Notes: generated by a model from the sequence alone, not told the origin. A stretch of DNA of 37,350 bases from an uncultured Eubacterium sp. (GCA_910580075.1 CAJTVR010000020.1:11746-49095), one strand, 5' to 3'. Counted from the stretch's first letter, positions 25,243-32,463 are shown. Numbers and translations are program-made.

Positions 25243-25431
25243 ATGGATATGAAACGGTTAGTAAAATCAAATCAGAACAGAATTTTTTGCGGAGTGTGCG
25301 GCGGCCTTGCAGAGTACTTTCATATAGACGCTACAGTGATACGGCTTGTATGGGCGCTGTTCTGCTTTGCAGGAGCAAGCGGAGTGCTTGCTTATGTCAT
25401 AGCTGCTGTGATTATACCGCAGGGAATCTGA
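25243..25431 (+). CDS. PspC domain protein
   Basis: A 62-residue single-domain PspC protein: KRLVKSNQNRIFCGVCGGLAEYF with D.TVIRLVWALF and a hydrophobic helix GVLAYVIAAVIIP is the complete family signature. PspC domains are membrane-embedded and linked to phage-shock/envelope stress responses. CAAAGGAGG precedes the ATG. It is 150 bases after the DUF4097 gene, with a possible TATAAT -10 at 25174-25179 in the gap, so it may have its own promoter. It probably belongs functionally with the PadR module. Confidence 0.93.
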   Translation: MDMKRLVKSNQNRIFCGVCGGLAEYFHIDATVIRLVWALFCFAGASGVLAYVIAAVIIPQGI

Positions 25432-25494
25432 GACAGATAATGATATTATGATAAGAACCGGTAACAGGTAAAAATCATGTTTTTGCCGGGTGCT

Positions 25495-25534
25495 GGAAAA
25501 AAGACTGGACTGTAGGGATGCAGTTCAGTTTTTT
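25495..25534 (+). terminator. intrinsic terminator after pspC
   Basis: ACTGGACTG (25504-25512) pairs with CAGTTCAGT (25521-25529), a 9-bp stem with one G-U pair and 8-base loop, followed by TTTTT. Flanking A and T runs extend the stem. Confidence 0.8.
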
Positions 25535-25560
25535 ACTATTGTTTTGGGAAAGAGGATTTT

Positions 25561-25749
25561 GTGAAAAAAGACTTGAAAGAATTCTGGAATACGATTACAA
25601 TATATAACACGACACAAGTAAAAGCCTGCTGCGCAGGAACGCATCCGGCTGAAACAGAAATGAATGTCCGGATGTATCTGAGGTACAGGGCAGCTGACGG
25701 AAAGGACAAAGGAGAACTATGCTGGACGAAAAAAATATCCGGGAAATGA
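25561..25749 (+). CDS. possible small ORF (62 residues), doubtful
   Basis: A GTG-started frame with AGAGGA just upstream (short spacing). The product is hydrophilic with three cysteines and resembles no family I recognise. It overlaps the better supported 52-residue ORF at 25719 by 31 bases. It lies directly after a terminator, where a leader for the hisB transcript would be expected, so it may be noncoding leader. Confidence 0.25.
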   Translation: MKKDLKEFWNTITIYNTTQVKACCAGTHPAETEMNVRMYLRYRAADGKDKGELCWTKKISGK

Positions 25750-25877
25750 CACGCAGGGAGTACTGCAGCTATGTACAGCGCAACTACTGCAATGACCCGC
25801 AATGGGTTCGCACAAGGCTGATTTCAAAATGGGATCAGGAACATGAAAAGAAAAAGAGTGAGGGAACGGTTTCGTGA
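25719..25877 (+). CDS. 52-residue small protein coupled to hisB
   Basis: ATG at 25719 preceded by AAAGGAG at good spacing; 52 codons; its TGA overlaps the hisB GTG start by 4 bp (GTGA). The product is hydrophilic and charged, with YCSYVQRNYCNDPQWVRTRL in the middle (two cysteines, aromatic residues) and a Lys/Glu-rich end. No signal peptide or membrane helix. I do not recognise a family. The ribosome binding site and translational coupling to hisB argue for real translation, either as a functional small protein or as a device to set hisB translation. Confidence 0.55.
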   Translation: MLDEKNIREMTRREYCSYVQRNYCNDPQWVRTRLISKWDQEHEKKKSEGTVS

Positions 25878-26461
25878 ACAGGAAAGCAAATGTAATACGG
25901 GAAACGAATGAAACACGGATTTCGCTAAGCCTGGATTTAGACGGGACAGGAAAGAGCAGCCTGGATACCGGGATTTGTTTTTTTGACCATATGCTGGATG
26001 GATTTGCCAGGCACGGGCTGTTTGACCTGGAAGTCACCTGTCATGGCGATATTCAGGTAGACAGCCACCACAGTATTGAAGATACCGGAATTGTATTAGG
26101 CACTGCGATTAAACAGGCTGTTGGAGACAAAAACGGAATACGCAGATATGGATCTTTTATGCTGCCAATGGATGAAGCGCTGGCCATATGTGCGATTGAT
26201 CTGTCAGGAAGGCCTTATCTGGTATACGATGCCCGTTTTACGCATGACCGGTGCGGGGAAATGGATACGCAGATGGCAAAGGAGTTTTTTTATGCGGTCA
26301 GCTATGCGGCCGGTATGAATCTGCATCTGAAAGTGCCGTACGGGGAAAATGACCACCATATTATGGAAGCGATGTTTAAAGCATTTGCAAAAGCGCTGGA
26401 TATGGCTACGGGATTTGACGGGCGCATTACAGATGTTCTTTCTACGAAAGGAGTCTTATAA
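25874..26461 (+). CDS. hisB: imidazoleglycerol-phosphate dehydratase
   Basis: A 195-residue HisB of the monofunctional type, removing water from imidazole glycerol phosphate in histidine synthesis. Motifs: TNETRISLSLDLDGTGKSS, GICFFDHMLDGFARHG, the metal-binding QVDSHHSIEDTGI, and the second copy of the fold with DRCGEMDTQMAKEFF and GENDHHIMEAMFKAFA. The start is GTG at 25874, overlapping the small ORF. No other his gene is in the window, and a hairpin terminator follows, so it stands alone with the 52-residue ORF. Confidence 0.96.
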   Translation: MNRKANVIRETNETRISLSLDLDGTGKSSLDTGICFFDHMLDGFARHGLFDLEVTCHGDIQVDSHHSIEDTGIVLGTAIKQAVGDKNGIRRYGSFMLPMDEALAICAIDLSGRPYLVYDARFTHDRCGEMDTQMAKEFFYAVSYAAGMNLHLKVPYGENDHHIMEAMFKAFAKALDMATGFDGRITDVLSTKGVL

Positions 26462-26482
26462 GCAGAACAAATGAAAAATACG

Positions 26483-26514
26483 AGGATGGACCGGAAACAG
26501 GTTCATCTTTTTTT
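26483..26514 (+). terminator. intrinsic terminator after hisB
   Basis: GATGGACC (26485-26492), loop GGAAACA, GGTTCATC (26500-26507, one G-U pair), then seven T bases. Ends the small-ORF/hisB transcript. Confidence 0.8.
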
Positions 26515-26647
26515 ACAAAAACATGAGGCCGGGACGTAGAATAAACTGCAAAAACACGAGGCTGGGGCGTGGAAAAAACTGGCACTGAACAGATTGATCT
26601 TAGGTTTACAAAAACACGGGGTTGGGGTTTAGAAAAAAACTGGCACT
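26515..26647 (+). repeat. three degenerate direct repeats of about 35-39 bp
   Basis: Copies at 26515-26548, 26549-26586 and 26609-26647 share CAAAAACA(C/T)G(A/G)GG(C/T)(C/T)GGG, then G(T)AGAA.AAACTG; the second and third also share GGCACT at their ends. A fainter partial copy (AAAAATACGAGGATGG) lies at about 26474-26490 inside the hisB terminator. The first two are directly adjacent and the third follows after 22 bases. The third runs into the first NrdR-like box. Confidence 0.7.
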
Positions 26648-26699
26648 ATATATTGTGGTTTAATTGGAAGAATTGTCTGAAAATGTATAGATATAGTAT
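26643..26699 (+). promoter_or_regulatory. pair of NrdR-box-like operators upstream of nrdD
   Basis: Box 1 at 26643-26658 (GCACTATATATTGTGG) matches the NrdR consensus ACACTATATATAGTGT at 13 of 16 positions. Box 2 at 26684-26699 (TGTATAGATATAGTAT) matches at 10 of 16. Starts are 41 bp apart, about four helical turns, as expected for cooperative NrdR binding. They lie immediately upstream of the nrdD -35 box. Box 1 is convincing; box 2 is weaker. Confidence 0.65.
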
Positions 26700-26705
26700 T
26701 AGGCA

Positions 26706-26734
26706 TTGACATTGCAGTCAGGTTTGGCTACAAT
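26706..26734 (+). promoter_or_regulatory. near-consensus promoter of nrdD
   Basis: TTGACA at 26706-26711, exactly 17 bases, TACAAT at 26729-26734. Transcription would begin near 26741, giving a leader of about 60 bases. The NrdR-like boxes lie just upstream. Confidence 0.8.
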
Positions 26735-26800
26735 AACATGCATAGGCATTGATTGTTATGCCCGTAGCTAGTCTGATTAGGAAATAAGGAGCAGGTGGAA

Positions 26801-28963
26801 ATGAAGATTATTAAACGAAGTGGTTCAGAGATGACATTTGACATCGATAAAATCAGCCAGGCAGTCAGCAGAGCCAATCTGAGTGTGCAGGAAAGTGTGA
26901 GGCTGAATGAGCTGCAGGTCGCATTGATTTCGGACAATGTGAAAAAAGCCTGTGAACAGATGGGACGTGCACTGAATGTGGAGGAGATTCAGGATTTAGT
27001 CGAGAATGAAATTATGAATCAGCGTGCCTTTGATGTTGCCAGAAATTATATTACTTACCGGTACAAACGGGCATTAGTGCGCAAATCGAATTCTACGGAC
27101 GAACAGATTCTCAGCCTGATTGAGTGCAATAATGAGGAAGTAAAGCAGGAAAATTCAAACAAAAATCCGACAGTAAACAGTGTGCAGAGAGATTATATGG
27201 CCGGGGAAGTCAGCAAGGATATAACAAGGCGTTTTCTTCTGCCGGAAGATATTGTGCAGGCGCATGAAGAGGGAATTATCCATTTTCATGATGCAGACTA
27301 TTTTGCACAGCATATGCATAACTGCTGTCTGGTTAATTTAGAAGATATGCTGCAAAACGGCACAGTAATCAGTGAAACAATGATCGAGCCGCCGAAAAGT
27401 TTTGCGACAGCCTGTAATGTAGCGACGCAGAGCATTGCCCAGATTGCCAGCGCCCAGTACGGGGGACAGAGCATTTCCCTGTCTCATTTAGCACCGTTTG
27501 TCCAGGTCAGCCGTGAAAAATACCGCAGACGGGTGCGGGAGGAGTTTGCAGCAGAAGAGCTGGAATTAGACGAAATTAAAATCAATGAAATCGCAGAAAA
27601 AAGAGTACGGGATGAAATCAGGCAGGGTGTTCAGATGATCCAGTATCAGGTCATATCGCTGATGACAACAAACGGGCAGGCACCGTTTGTCACAGTATTT
27701 ATGTACTTAAATGAAGTGGAAGAGGGACAGACCCGGGACGACCTTGCCATCTGCATCGAAGAAATGCTGATTCAGCGGATGAAAGGGGTTATGAATGAGC
27801 AGGGCATTTACATTACACCTGCATTTCCAAAGCTGATTTATGTGCTTGAAGAAGATAATATTCATAAAGACAGCAAATATTATTACCTGACGAAAATGGC
27901 TGCCCGGTGTACGGCAAAGCGCATGGTGCCGGACTACATTTCGGAAAAGATGATGAAAAAATTAAAGCAGGGCAACTGCTATACCTGTATGGGCTGCCGT
28001 TCTTTTCTGACGGTATATAAAAATGACAAAGATAAATTTCAGTTTTATGGAAGATTTAACCAGGGTGTCGTCACGCTGAATTTAGTAGACATCGCATGTT
28101 CTTCAGACGGGGATCAGGACCAGTTTTGGAAAATTTTTGACGAACGGCTTGCAATGTGCAAACGCGCCCTTATGTGCCGGCATAACCGGCTGAAAGGCAC
28201 GCCTTCGGATGTGGCGCCGATTTTATGGCAGCATGGCGCACTGGCCAGACTGAAAAAGGGGGAAACCATTGATTCCTTATTATATGGCGGATATTCCACG
28301 ATATCTTTAGGGTATGCAGGACTTTACGAATGTACAAAATTTATGACCGGAAAATCACATACGGACGCACAGGCAAGGCCGTTTGCGCTTTCTGTCATGC
28401 AGCATATGAATGATGCGTGTGCGCAATGGAAAGCAGAAGAAAATATTGATTTTTCCGTGTACGGAACACCGTTAGAATCCACGACATATAAATTTGCCAA
28501 ATGCCTTCAGAAGCGTTTCGGCAAAATACCGGGTGTGACCGATAAAAATTATATTACAAACAGTTATCATGTACATGTGACAGAGCAGATTGATGCATTT
28601 ACAAAGCTGAAATTTGAAGCGCAGTTCCAGATGCTCTCCCCTGGCGGAGCTATCAGCTATGTAGAAGTGCCGGATATGAAATCGAATCTGGAAGCAGTGC
28701 TTTCTGTCATGAAATATATTTATGATAACATTATGTATGCAGAACTGAATACGAAAAGCGATTACTGTCAGGAGTGCGGATTTGATGGTGAAATCAGCAT
28801 TATTAATGACGGACATGGAAAACTCATCTGGGAATGTCCGAGCTGCGGCAATCGCAAACAGGATAAAATGAATGTGGCAAGACGGACCTGCGGCTATATT
28901 GGCACCCAGTTCTGGAACCAGGGAAGGACGCAGGAAATCAGGGAACGCGTGCTGCATTTATAA
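26801..28963 (+). CDS. nrdD: anaerobic (class III) ribonucleoside-triphosphate reductase
   Basis: A 720-residue glycyl-radical enzyme making deoxynucleotides without oxygen. An N-terminal ATP-cone (IIKRSGSEMTFDIDKISQAV to about residue 90) gives allosteric control. The catalytic core has NPTVNSVQRDYMAGEVSKD, HFHDADYFAQHMHNCCLVNL and QGNCYTCMGCRSFLT with substrate-site cysteines. The C terminus carries the zinc site CQECGF...CPSCGN and the radical glycine (about 698) in RRTCGYIG. The frame can start at a GTG at 26795, but AAGGAG (26786-26791) is spaced for the ATG at 26801. The activating enzyme NrdG, usually adjacent, is not downstream: a terminator and an opposite-strand gene follow. Confidence 0.97.
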   Translation: MKIIKRSGSEMTFDIDKISQAVSRANLSVQESVRLNELQVALISDNVKKACEQMGRALNVEEIQDLVENEIMNQRAFDVARNYITYRYKRALVRKSNSTDEQILSLIECNNEEVKQENSNKNPTVNSVQRDYMAGEVSKDITRRFLLPEDIVQAHEEGIIHFHDADYFAQHMHNCCLVNLEDMLQNGTVISETMIEPPKSFATACNVATQSIAQIASAQYGGQSISLSHLAPFVQVSREKYRRRVREEFAAEELELDEIKINEIAEKRVRDEIRQGVQMIQYQVISLMTTNGQAPFVTVFMYLNEVEEGQTRDDLAICIEEMLIQRMKGVMNEQGIYITPAFPKLIYVLEEDNIHKDSKYYYLTKMAARCTAKRMVPDYISEKMMKKLKQGNCYTCMGCRSFLTVYKNDKDKFQFYGRFNQGVVTLNLVDIACSSDGDQDQFWKIFDERLAMCKRALMCRHNRLKGTPSDVAPILWQHGALARLKKGETIDSLLYGGYSTISLGYAGLYECTKFMTGKSHTDAQARPFALSVMQHMNDACAQWKAEENIDFSVYGTPLESTTYKFAKCLQKRFGKIPGVTDKNYITNSYHVHVTEQIDAFTKLKFEAQFQMLSPGGAISYVEVPDMKSNLEAVLSVMKYIYDNIMYAELNTKSDYCQECGFDGEISIINDGHGKLIWECPSCGNRKQDKMNVARRTCGYIGTQFWNQGRTQEIRERVLHL

Positions 28964-29014
28964 AAATATAAAATCTCAAAAAATGAAAATGTAAAGAGTG
29001 TATTTTATCAGAAA

Positions 29015-29069
29015 GTCAGAAAGCCCCTTTTGAAGGAAAGAAATCCGTTCAAAGGGGCTTTTTTCTGAC
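29015..29069. terminator. strong hairpin terminator between nrdD and the convergent gene
   Basis: AGCCCCTTTTGAA (29022-29034) pairs with TTCAAAGGGGCT (29048-29059); flanking GTCAGAAA and TTTTTTCTGAC extend the pairing. Six T bases follow on the plus strand, and an A-run on the other side makes it plausible in both directions for the two converging genes. Confidence 0.9.
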
Positions 29070-29142
29070 GTTAATTTCTGATCTGAACTGATTAGCCAAA
29101 AAGCAGTATCTATCGTGATTTTTTAAGCCATGATATTTAGAC

Positions 29143-29640
29143 TTATGATTCTTTTAATTGTTCATAATCGACCGCTTCTTTGCCGTCATGAGACAGTTCT
29201 GTCAGGGTATGGCGGACTACGGTTCCCTTTTTCAGGTAACACCATGAAAAACCTTCGACTGCTTCACATGTATAAATACCGATAAACCCAGGCTCAGCAT
29301 CCGGTTCTTCTAAAAGCTGAGATCCGCGCAGCTGATACTGTACGCCGTTTTCCGCATAAAATGCATAGGCGGCATGTTCATAATTTACGGTATTTTCATC
29401 TGTTGTGCGGAAAGTTTCTTCTTTAATCTGATATTCAGCTGCCAGATTCCGGGCAAGGATCTGTGTGCCCTGTGTAGAAGTAAAGACATACAGGGCAGCG
29501 GATATAAGAATTCCAATTAAAACAATAGAAAAAATAATCAGCCCGTTTTCTTTTCCGGCAAGAAATTTGCGAAAAAATAAAAAGATAACAAGTAAAAAAG
29601 TTATAAATGCAATCAGGGTGATCCATAAATAAATACTCAT
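29143..29640 (-). CDS. small membrane protein of unknown function
   Basis: 165 residues with two N-terminal membrane helices (about 3-24 and 34-53), separated by the basic loop RKFLAGKENG, then about 110 residues of polar domain that should lie on one side of the membrane. AAAGGAG is well placed before the ATG at 29640. The polar domain contains YAFYAENGVQYQLRGSQLL and GFIGIYTCEAVEGFSWCYL, with two cysteines 10 residues apart. I do not recognise a family. It is monocistronic, between the shared terminator and its own upstream region, which contains a possible TATAAT box (29729-29724) and a 9-bp hairpin. Confidence 0.75.
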   Translation of the reverse strand: MSIYLWITLIAFITFLLVIFLFFRKFLAGKENGLIIFSIVLIGILISAALYVFTSTQGTQILARNLAAEYQIKEETFRTTDENTVNYEHAAYAFYAENGVQYQLRGSQLLEEPDAEPGFIGIYTCEAVEGFSWCYLKKGTVVRHTLTELSHDGKEAVDYEQLKES

Positions 29641-29982
29641 AAAGCAAGAACTCCTTTGTGAATAGTCTTAAGGCTCTTGGGCCCTGAATGTATCAGCAGA
29701 TGACGGGATACATTCTGTGTGCTATTATAATATATTTTTTGGAAGTTGAAAAGGGAAAATTTACGAAAATTTGAAAAATGGGAGAGAATTAGCAGGCATT
29801 TTTCAGCATGCTCTGGGACTGAACAAAAGGCAGCTCTGCCAGACGCCAAAAATCGATAAAACAGCCTCTTTTTTGCAATTTCCTGTTGACAAAAAGTTAT
29901 CATATATGATAACTTTTTGAGTGCGGGATAAAACGCGATGAAAAAATGAAACAAAAGAATGAAAATCCACCAGAGGAAAAAC
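29641..29982. other. divergent intergenic region with hairpin and operator
   Basis: 342 bases without a convincing gene. For the minus-strand gene there is TATAAT at 29729-29724 with a weak -35. There is also a perfect 9-bp inverted repeat, GAATGTATC (29686-29694) and GATACATTC (29707-29715), which would lie at or near the mRNA 5' end. Toward the XRE gene lies the promoter with its 28-bp palindrome (29886-29918). Confidence 0.6.
29886..29918 (+). promoter_or_regulatory. promoter with perfect 28-bp palindromic operator for the XRE gene
   Basis: TTGACA at 29886-29891 overlaps the edge of a perfect palindrome at 29891-29918 whose half-site is AAAAAGTTATCATA. The expected -10 region (about 29909-29915, ATAACTT) lies inside the right half. 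A regulator bound here would block RNA polymerase, so autoregulation by the XRE protein encoded about 65 bases downstream is likely. Confidence 0.7.
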
Positions 29983-30201
29983 ATGAGTGAGGAGAAGCTG
30001 GAGCCAAGGCTGGAAGTGATCAGCCAGATTAAAAAAGTGCGCAAAGAGCAGCACATAACCCAGGAGGCTCTTGCAGAGCGCGCCGGAACAAAGAAATCCA
30101 ATATATCAAGACTGGAAAGCGGAAAATATAATCCAAGCCTGGATCTTTTGATACGTGTGGCGGGATGTCTGGGCAAACGGATACATATTTGGATGGAATA
30201 G
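29983..30201 (+). CDS. XRE-family helix-turn-helix regulator
   Basis: 72 residues, almost entirely an HTH_3 domain: ISQIKKVRKEQHITQEALAE for helices 1-2, RAGTKKSNISRLESGKYNPS for the recognition helix and turn, and LDLLIRVAGCLGKRIHIWM at the end. The ATG at 29983 has AGAGGA upstream; an in-frame ATG at 29959 is an alternative. The size and the LGKRIHI ending resemble HigA-type antitoxins, but no toxin gene lies directly upstream or downstream. It is followed after 31 bases by the MecA-like gene. Confidence 0.9.
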   Translation: MSEEKLEPRLEVISQIKKVRKEQHITQEALAERAGTKKSNISRLESGKYNPSLDLLIRVAGCLGKRIHIWME

Positions 30202-30232
30202 GGAGAAAACTATAGGAGAACAGGAGAAGGAT

Positions 30233-30796
30233 ATGAAATTTTCAGTATTAGACAAACAGACACTGCAGTGTGTTATGACAGAAGCAGAAGCAGCAGATTA
30301 TGGGATGGACCGGAAAGCAATTTATGAAAATGACAAAAGAACAGAGGATTTTTTCCGCAAAATAATGCAAAGAGCGCAAAAGGAAACCGGATTTATGAAA
30401 AAAAAGGGGAGTATTGCAGTACATGCAGCTTTTGTGTCAGATGAAAAGCTGGAAATCACTTTTTACGCAGATATGAAAAAACCTTTGTCTGAAAATGCAG
30501 AGGAAAATGGACTGGCGGTATCTGCAGTTTTTAAAACAAAACATCTTGACAATATGATCCGCTTTTGCAAAAAAGCTCCAAAAGGGCTGGACGCAGGCCT
30601 GTATAAGTATCATGGCATGTATTTTCTGCTGGCTGATTTAGACGGATTTGAAGTGCGTGATACAGCGGCATTATTTATCCTGGCGGATGAATTTATGGAT
30701 GAAATCACTTCTGCACAGAGCATAACTGTTTATCTGAAAGAACACGGACAGTGTATCATCAGGGAGCATGCCGCGGATCTTCTGGGCAGTATCTGA
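30233..30796 (+). CDS. mecA: MecA-like adaptor protein
   Basis: About 187 residues. The N terminus (KFSVLDKQTLQCVMTEAEAA, then DYGMDRKAIYENDKRTEDFF and AQKETGFMKKKGSIAVHAAF) follows the MecA pattern M.(I/F)....TI...L...DL..RG......Y.......F...L..A..E..F......L...... A short variable linker (about 85-105) and a C-terminal domain with a DLDGFEVRDTAALFILADEF segment complete the two-domain layout. MecA proteins deliver substrates to the ClpC protease and control competence factors in Bacillus. AGGAGAAGG precedes the ATG at 30233. It is probably co-transcribed with the XRE gene, so its level may be set by that autoregulated promoter. Family call is moderately strong. Confidence 0.7.
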   Translation: MKFSVLDKQTLQCVMTEAEAADYGMDRKAIYENDKRTEDFFRKIMQRAQKETGFMKKKGSIAVHAAFVSDEKLEITFYADMKKPLSENAEENGLAVSAVFKTKHLDNMIRFCKKAPKGLDAGLYKYHGMYFLLADLDGFEVRDTAALFILADEFMDEITSAQSITVYLKEHGQCIIREHAADLLGSI

Positions 30797-30907
30797 CAAA
30801 GGAGTGTGCGGGCTGATTCGTATTTATAAGATCTGATGCAGGCAGAGCTCCTGCTGCCTGTAATGAGAACAGCTCCGCCAGCAGAAGGGACTGGCTTGTG
30901 AAAGTAC

Positions 30908-30941
30908 AAAAATGGCGGGAGCTGCATTCTCCCGCCATTTA
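30908..30941 (-). terminator. intrinsic terminator of the enolase gene
   Basis: Perfect 12-bp stem AAATGGCGGGAG / CTCCCGCCATTT (30910-30921 and 30929-30940) with a 7-base loop. On the minus strand it begins right at the enolase stop codon and ends in a T-run. It may also stop transcription from mecA. Confidence 0.9.
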
Positions 30942-32384
30942 TTAGATATCCCGGCTTTTTTCCAGTTCTTCTTCAATCCGGAGCAGCTGGTTGTATTTTG
31001 CGACACGCTCGCTGCGGCAGGGAGCTCCGGTTTTGATATATCCGGTGTGCATGCCGACGGAGAGGTCTGCGATAAAAGTATCTTCCGTTTCGCCGGAGCG
31101 GTGAGACATAATCGTGCGGTATCCGTGTTCTTTTGCAGTGCGGATCGCCAGTATGGTTTCTGTCAGGCTGCCAATCTGGTTTGGCTTGATTAAAATCGCA
31201 TTGGCACATTCATTGTTAATACCGCGCAGCAGACGGGTCACGTTAGTGACAAATAAATCGTCACCGACGAGCATGATTCTCTTTCCAAGCCGTTTGGTAA
31301 TTTTCTTCCAGCCATCCCAGTCTTCTTCATCTAACGGGTCTTCAATCGAGACAATCGGGTATTTGTCCACAAGTTTTTCATAATAGTCTATCATTTCATC
31401 TGTAGAACGCATAATCATCTGACCGTTTGTATCCGGTGTCAGGCAGCTGCAGTCTGTTTCGCAGATACATCCGTCTTTTACTTCCTCAGTCACGACAGTA
31501 GTGCCCTCACAGTTGCATTCTGTTTCCTGTGTATTGTTCTGTTCAATGATCTTTGCATTTTTGCGGAACAATGACTTTGTTTCTCCAGGAAAATAATACA
31601 TGGCGGCATCTTCCTGAAACAGCTCGCTGGCTGCAGCATCCATTGCAAAAGAAATATCCCTGCCAGGCTCAAATCCTGCATTACGGACTGCTTTCATCAG
31701 ATAATCGAGTACTTCAAACGTATCTTTTAAGTCCGGTGCAAAACCGCCTTCATCGCCGACACCTGTACTGTGCCCGTCCTGGTCCAGCAGTATTTTTAGT
31801 TCCTGATAGACTTCTGCACACCACCTGAGGCCTTCCCGGATGCCTTTTGCTCCGACTGGCATAATCATAAATTCCTGAAAATCAATGTTGTTGCGGCTGT
31901 GTGCGCCGCCGTTTAAAATATTCATCATTGGAACCGGAATAGTACCTCTGCCGCATCCTCCCAGATAACGGTACAGCGGAATGTCAAGAGCTGCTGCACT
32001 GGCTCTTGCGCATGCCATGGATACACCGAGTATGGCGTTTGCTCCGAGTGAAGATTTATTGTCTGTGCCGTCTGCATCTGTCATCAGTTCATCAATCCGG
32101 TTCTGCATCAGTGCATCTTTTCCCATCAGAAGGTGTGCAATCCGTCCGTTCACATTCGAAACTGCCCTGTGCACGCCTTTTCCGTGATAGGCTTTATCGC
32201 CGTCCCGAAGCTCCACTGCTTCAAACTGCCCGGTACTCGCCCCGGAAGGTACGTCTGCCCTGGCGCAGACAGTTTCTCCGGTCAGACTGTGTTCAACGGT
32301 TACTTCTGCTTCTACAGTTGGATTGCCGCGGGAATCCATGATCTCTCTCGCATATACGTCTATAATTTCTAATCTTGCCGGCAT
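30942..32384 (-). CDS. eno: enolase with a cysteine-rich insertion
   Basis: 480 residues against about 430 for typical bacterial enolase. It converts 2-phosphoglycerate to phosphoenolpyruvate. All catalytic parts are present: VYAREIMDSRGNPTVEAEV, SGASTGQFEAVELRD, GGAHSRNNIDFQEFM (His162), GDEGGFAP (Glu212), AMDAAASE (Asp249), SIEDP (Glu348), GDDLFVTN (Asp375), LIKPNQIGSLTET (Lys400) and SHRSGETEDT. The extra length lies at about residues 268-325, between the metal Asp strand and MRSTDEMIDYYEKLV, and contains six cysteines in three CxC pairs (CNC, CIC, CSC at about 290/292, 306/308, 312/314). The upstream frame can extend to 32441, but AAAAAGGAGG precedes the ATG at 32384, which begins at the conserved N terminus. 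Confidence 0.97.
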   Translation of the reverse strand: MPARLEIIDVYAREIMDSRGNPTVEAEVTVEHSLTGETVCARADVPSGASTGQFEAVELRDGDKAYHGKGVHRAVSNVNGRIAHLLMGKDALMQNRIDELMTDADGTDNKSSLGANAILGVSMACARASAAALDIPLYRYLGGCGRGTIPVPMMNILNGGAHSRNNIDFQEFMIMPVGAKGIREGLRWCAEVYQELKILLDQDGHSTGVGDEGGFAPDLKDTFEVLDYLMKAVRNAGFEPGRDISFAMDAAASELFQEDAAMYYFPGETKSLFRKNAKIIEQNNTQETECNCEGTTVVTEEVKDGCICETDCSCLTPDTNGQMIMRSTDEMIDYYEKLVDKYPIVSIEDPLDEEDWDGWKKITKRLGKRIMLVGDDLFVTNVTRLLRGINNECANAILIKPNQIGSLTETILAIRTAKEHGYRTIMSHRSGETEDTFIADLSVGMHTGYIKTGAPCRSERVAKYNQLLRIEEELEKSRDI

Positions 32385-32463
32385 AACATCCTCCTTTTTG
32401 TTATATGTTATAAGATTCAATACACTGTTTACTATTTCCAAAACGAACGGATGTCATGCATAT

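Larger units (their letters stand above)
26462..26800. other. hisB-nrdD intergenic region
   Basis: A 339-base gap without a gene. In order it contains the hisB terminator, the degenerate direct repeats, two NrdR-like boxes, the nrdD promoter and an untranslated leader of about 60 bases. Nothing else was seen in it. Confidence 0.75.

Noticed and set aside
26515..26647. Considered as a CRISPR array
   Set aside because: Repeats are degenerate, two are directly adjacent without spacer, there are only three, and no cas genes are present.
29637..30176. A 179-residue minus-strand frame opposite the XRE gene
   Set aside because: It is the antisense shadow of the HTH gene and its promoter; the plus-strand HTH match is clear and the minus frame has no domain.
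29983..30796. Considered as a HigBA-type toxin-antitoxin pair
   Set aside because: The partner gene matches MecA-like adaptors, not HigB/RelE toxins, and no toxin-sized frame lies upstream of the HTH gene.
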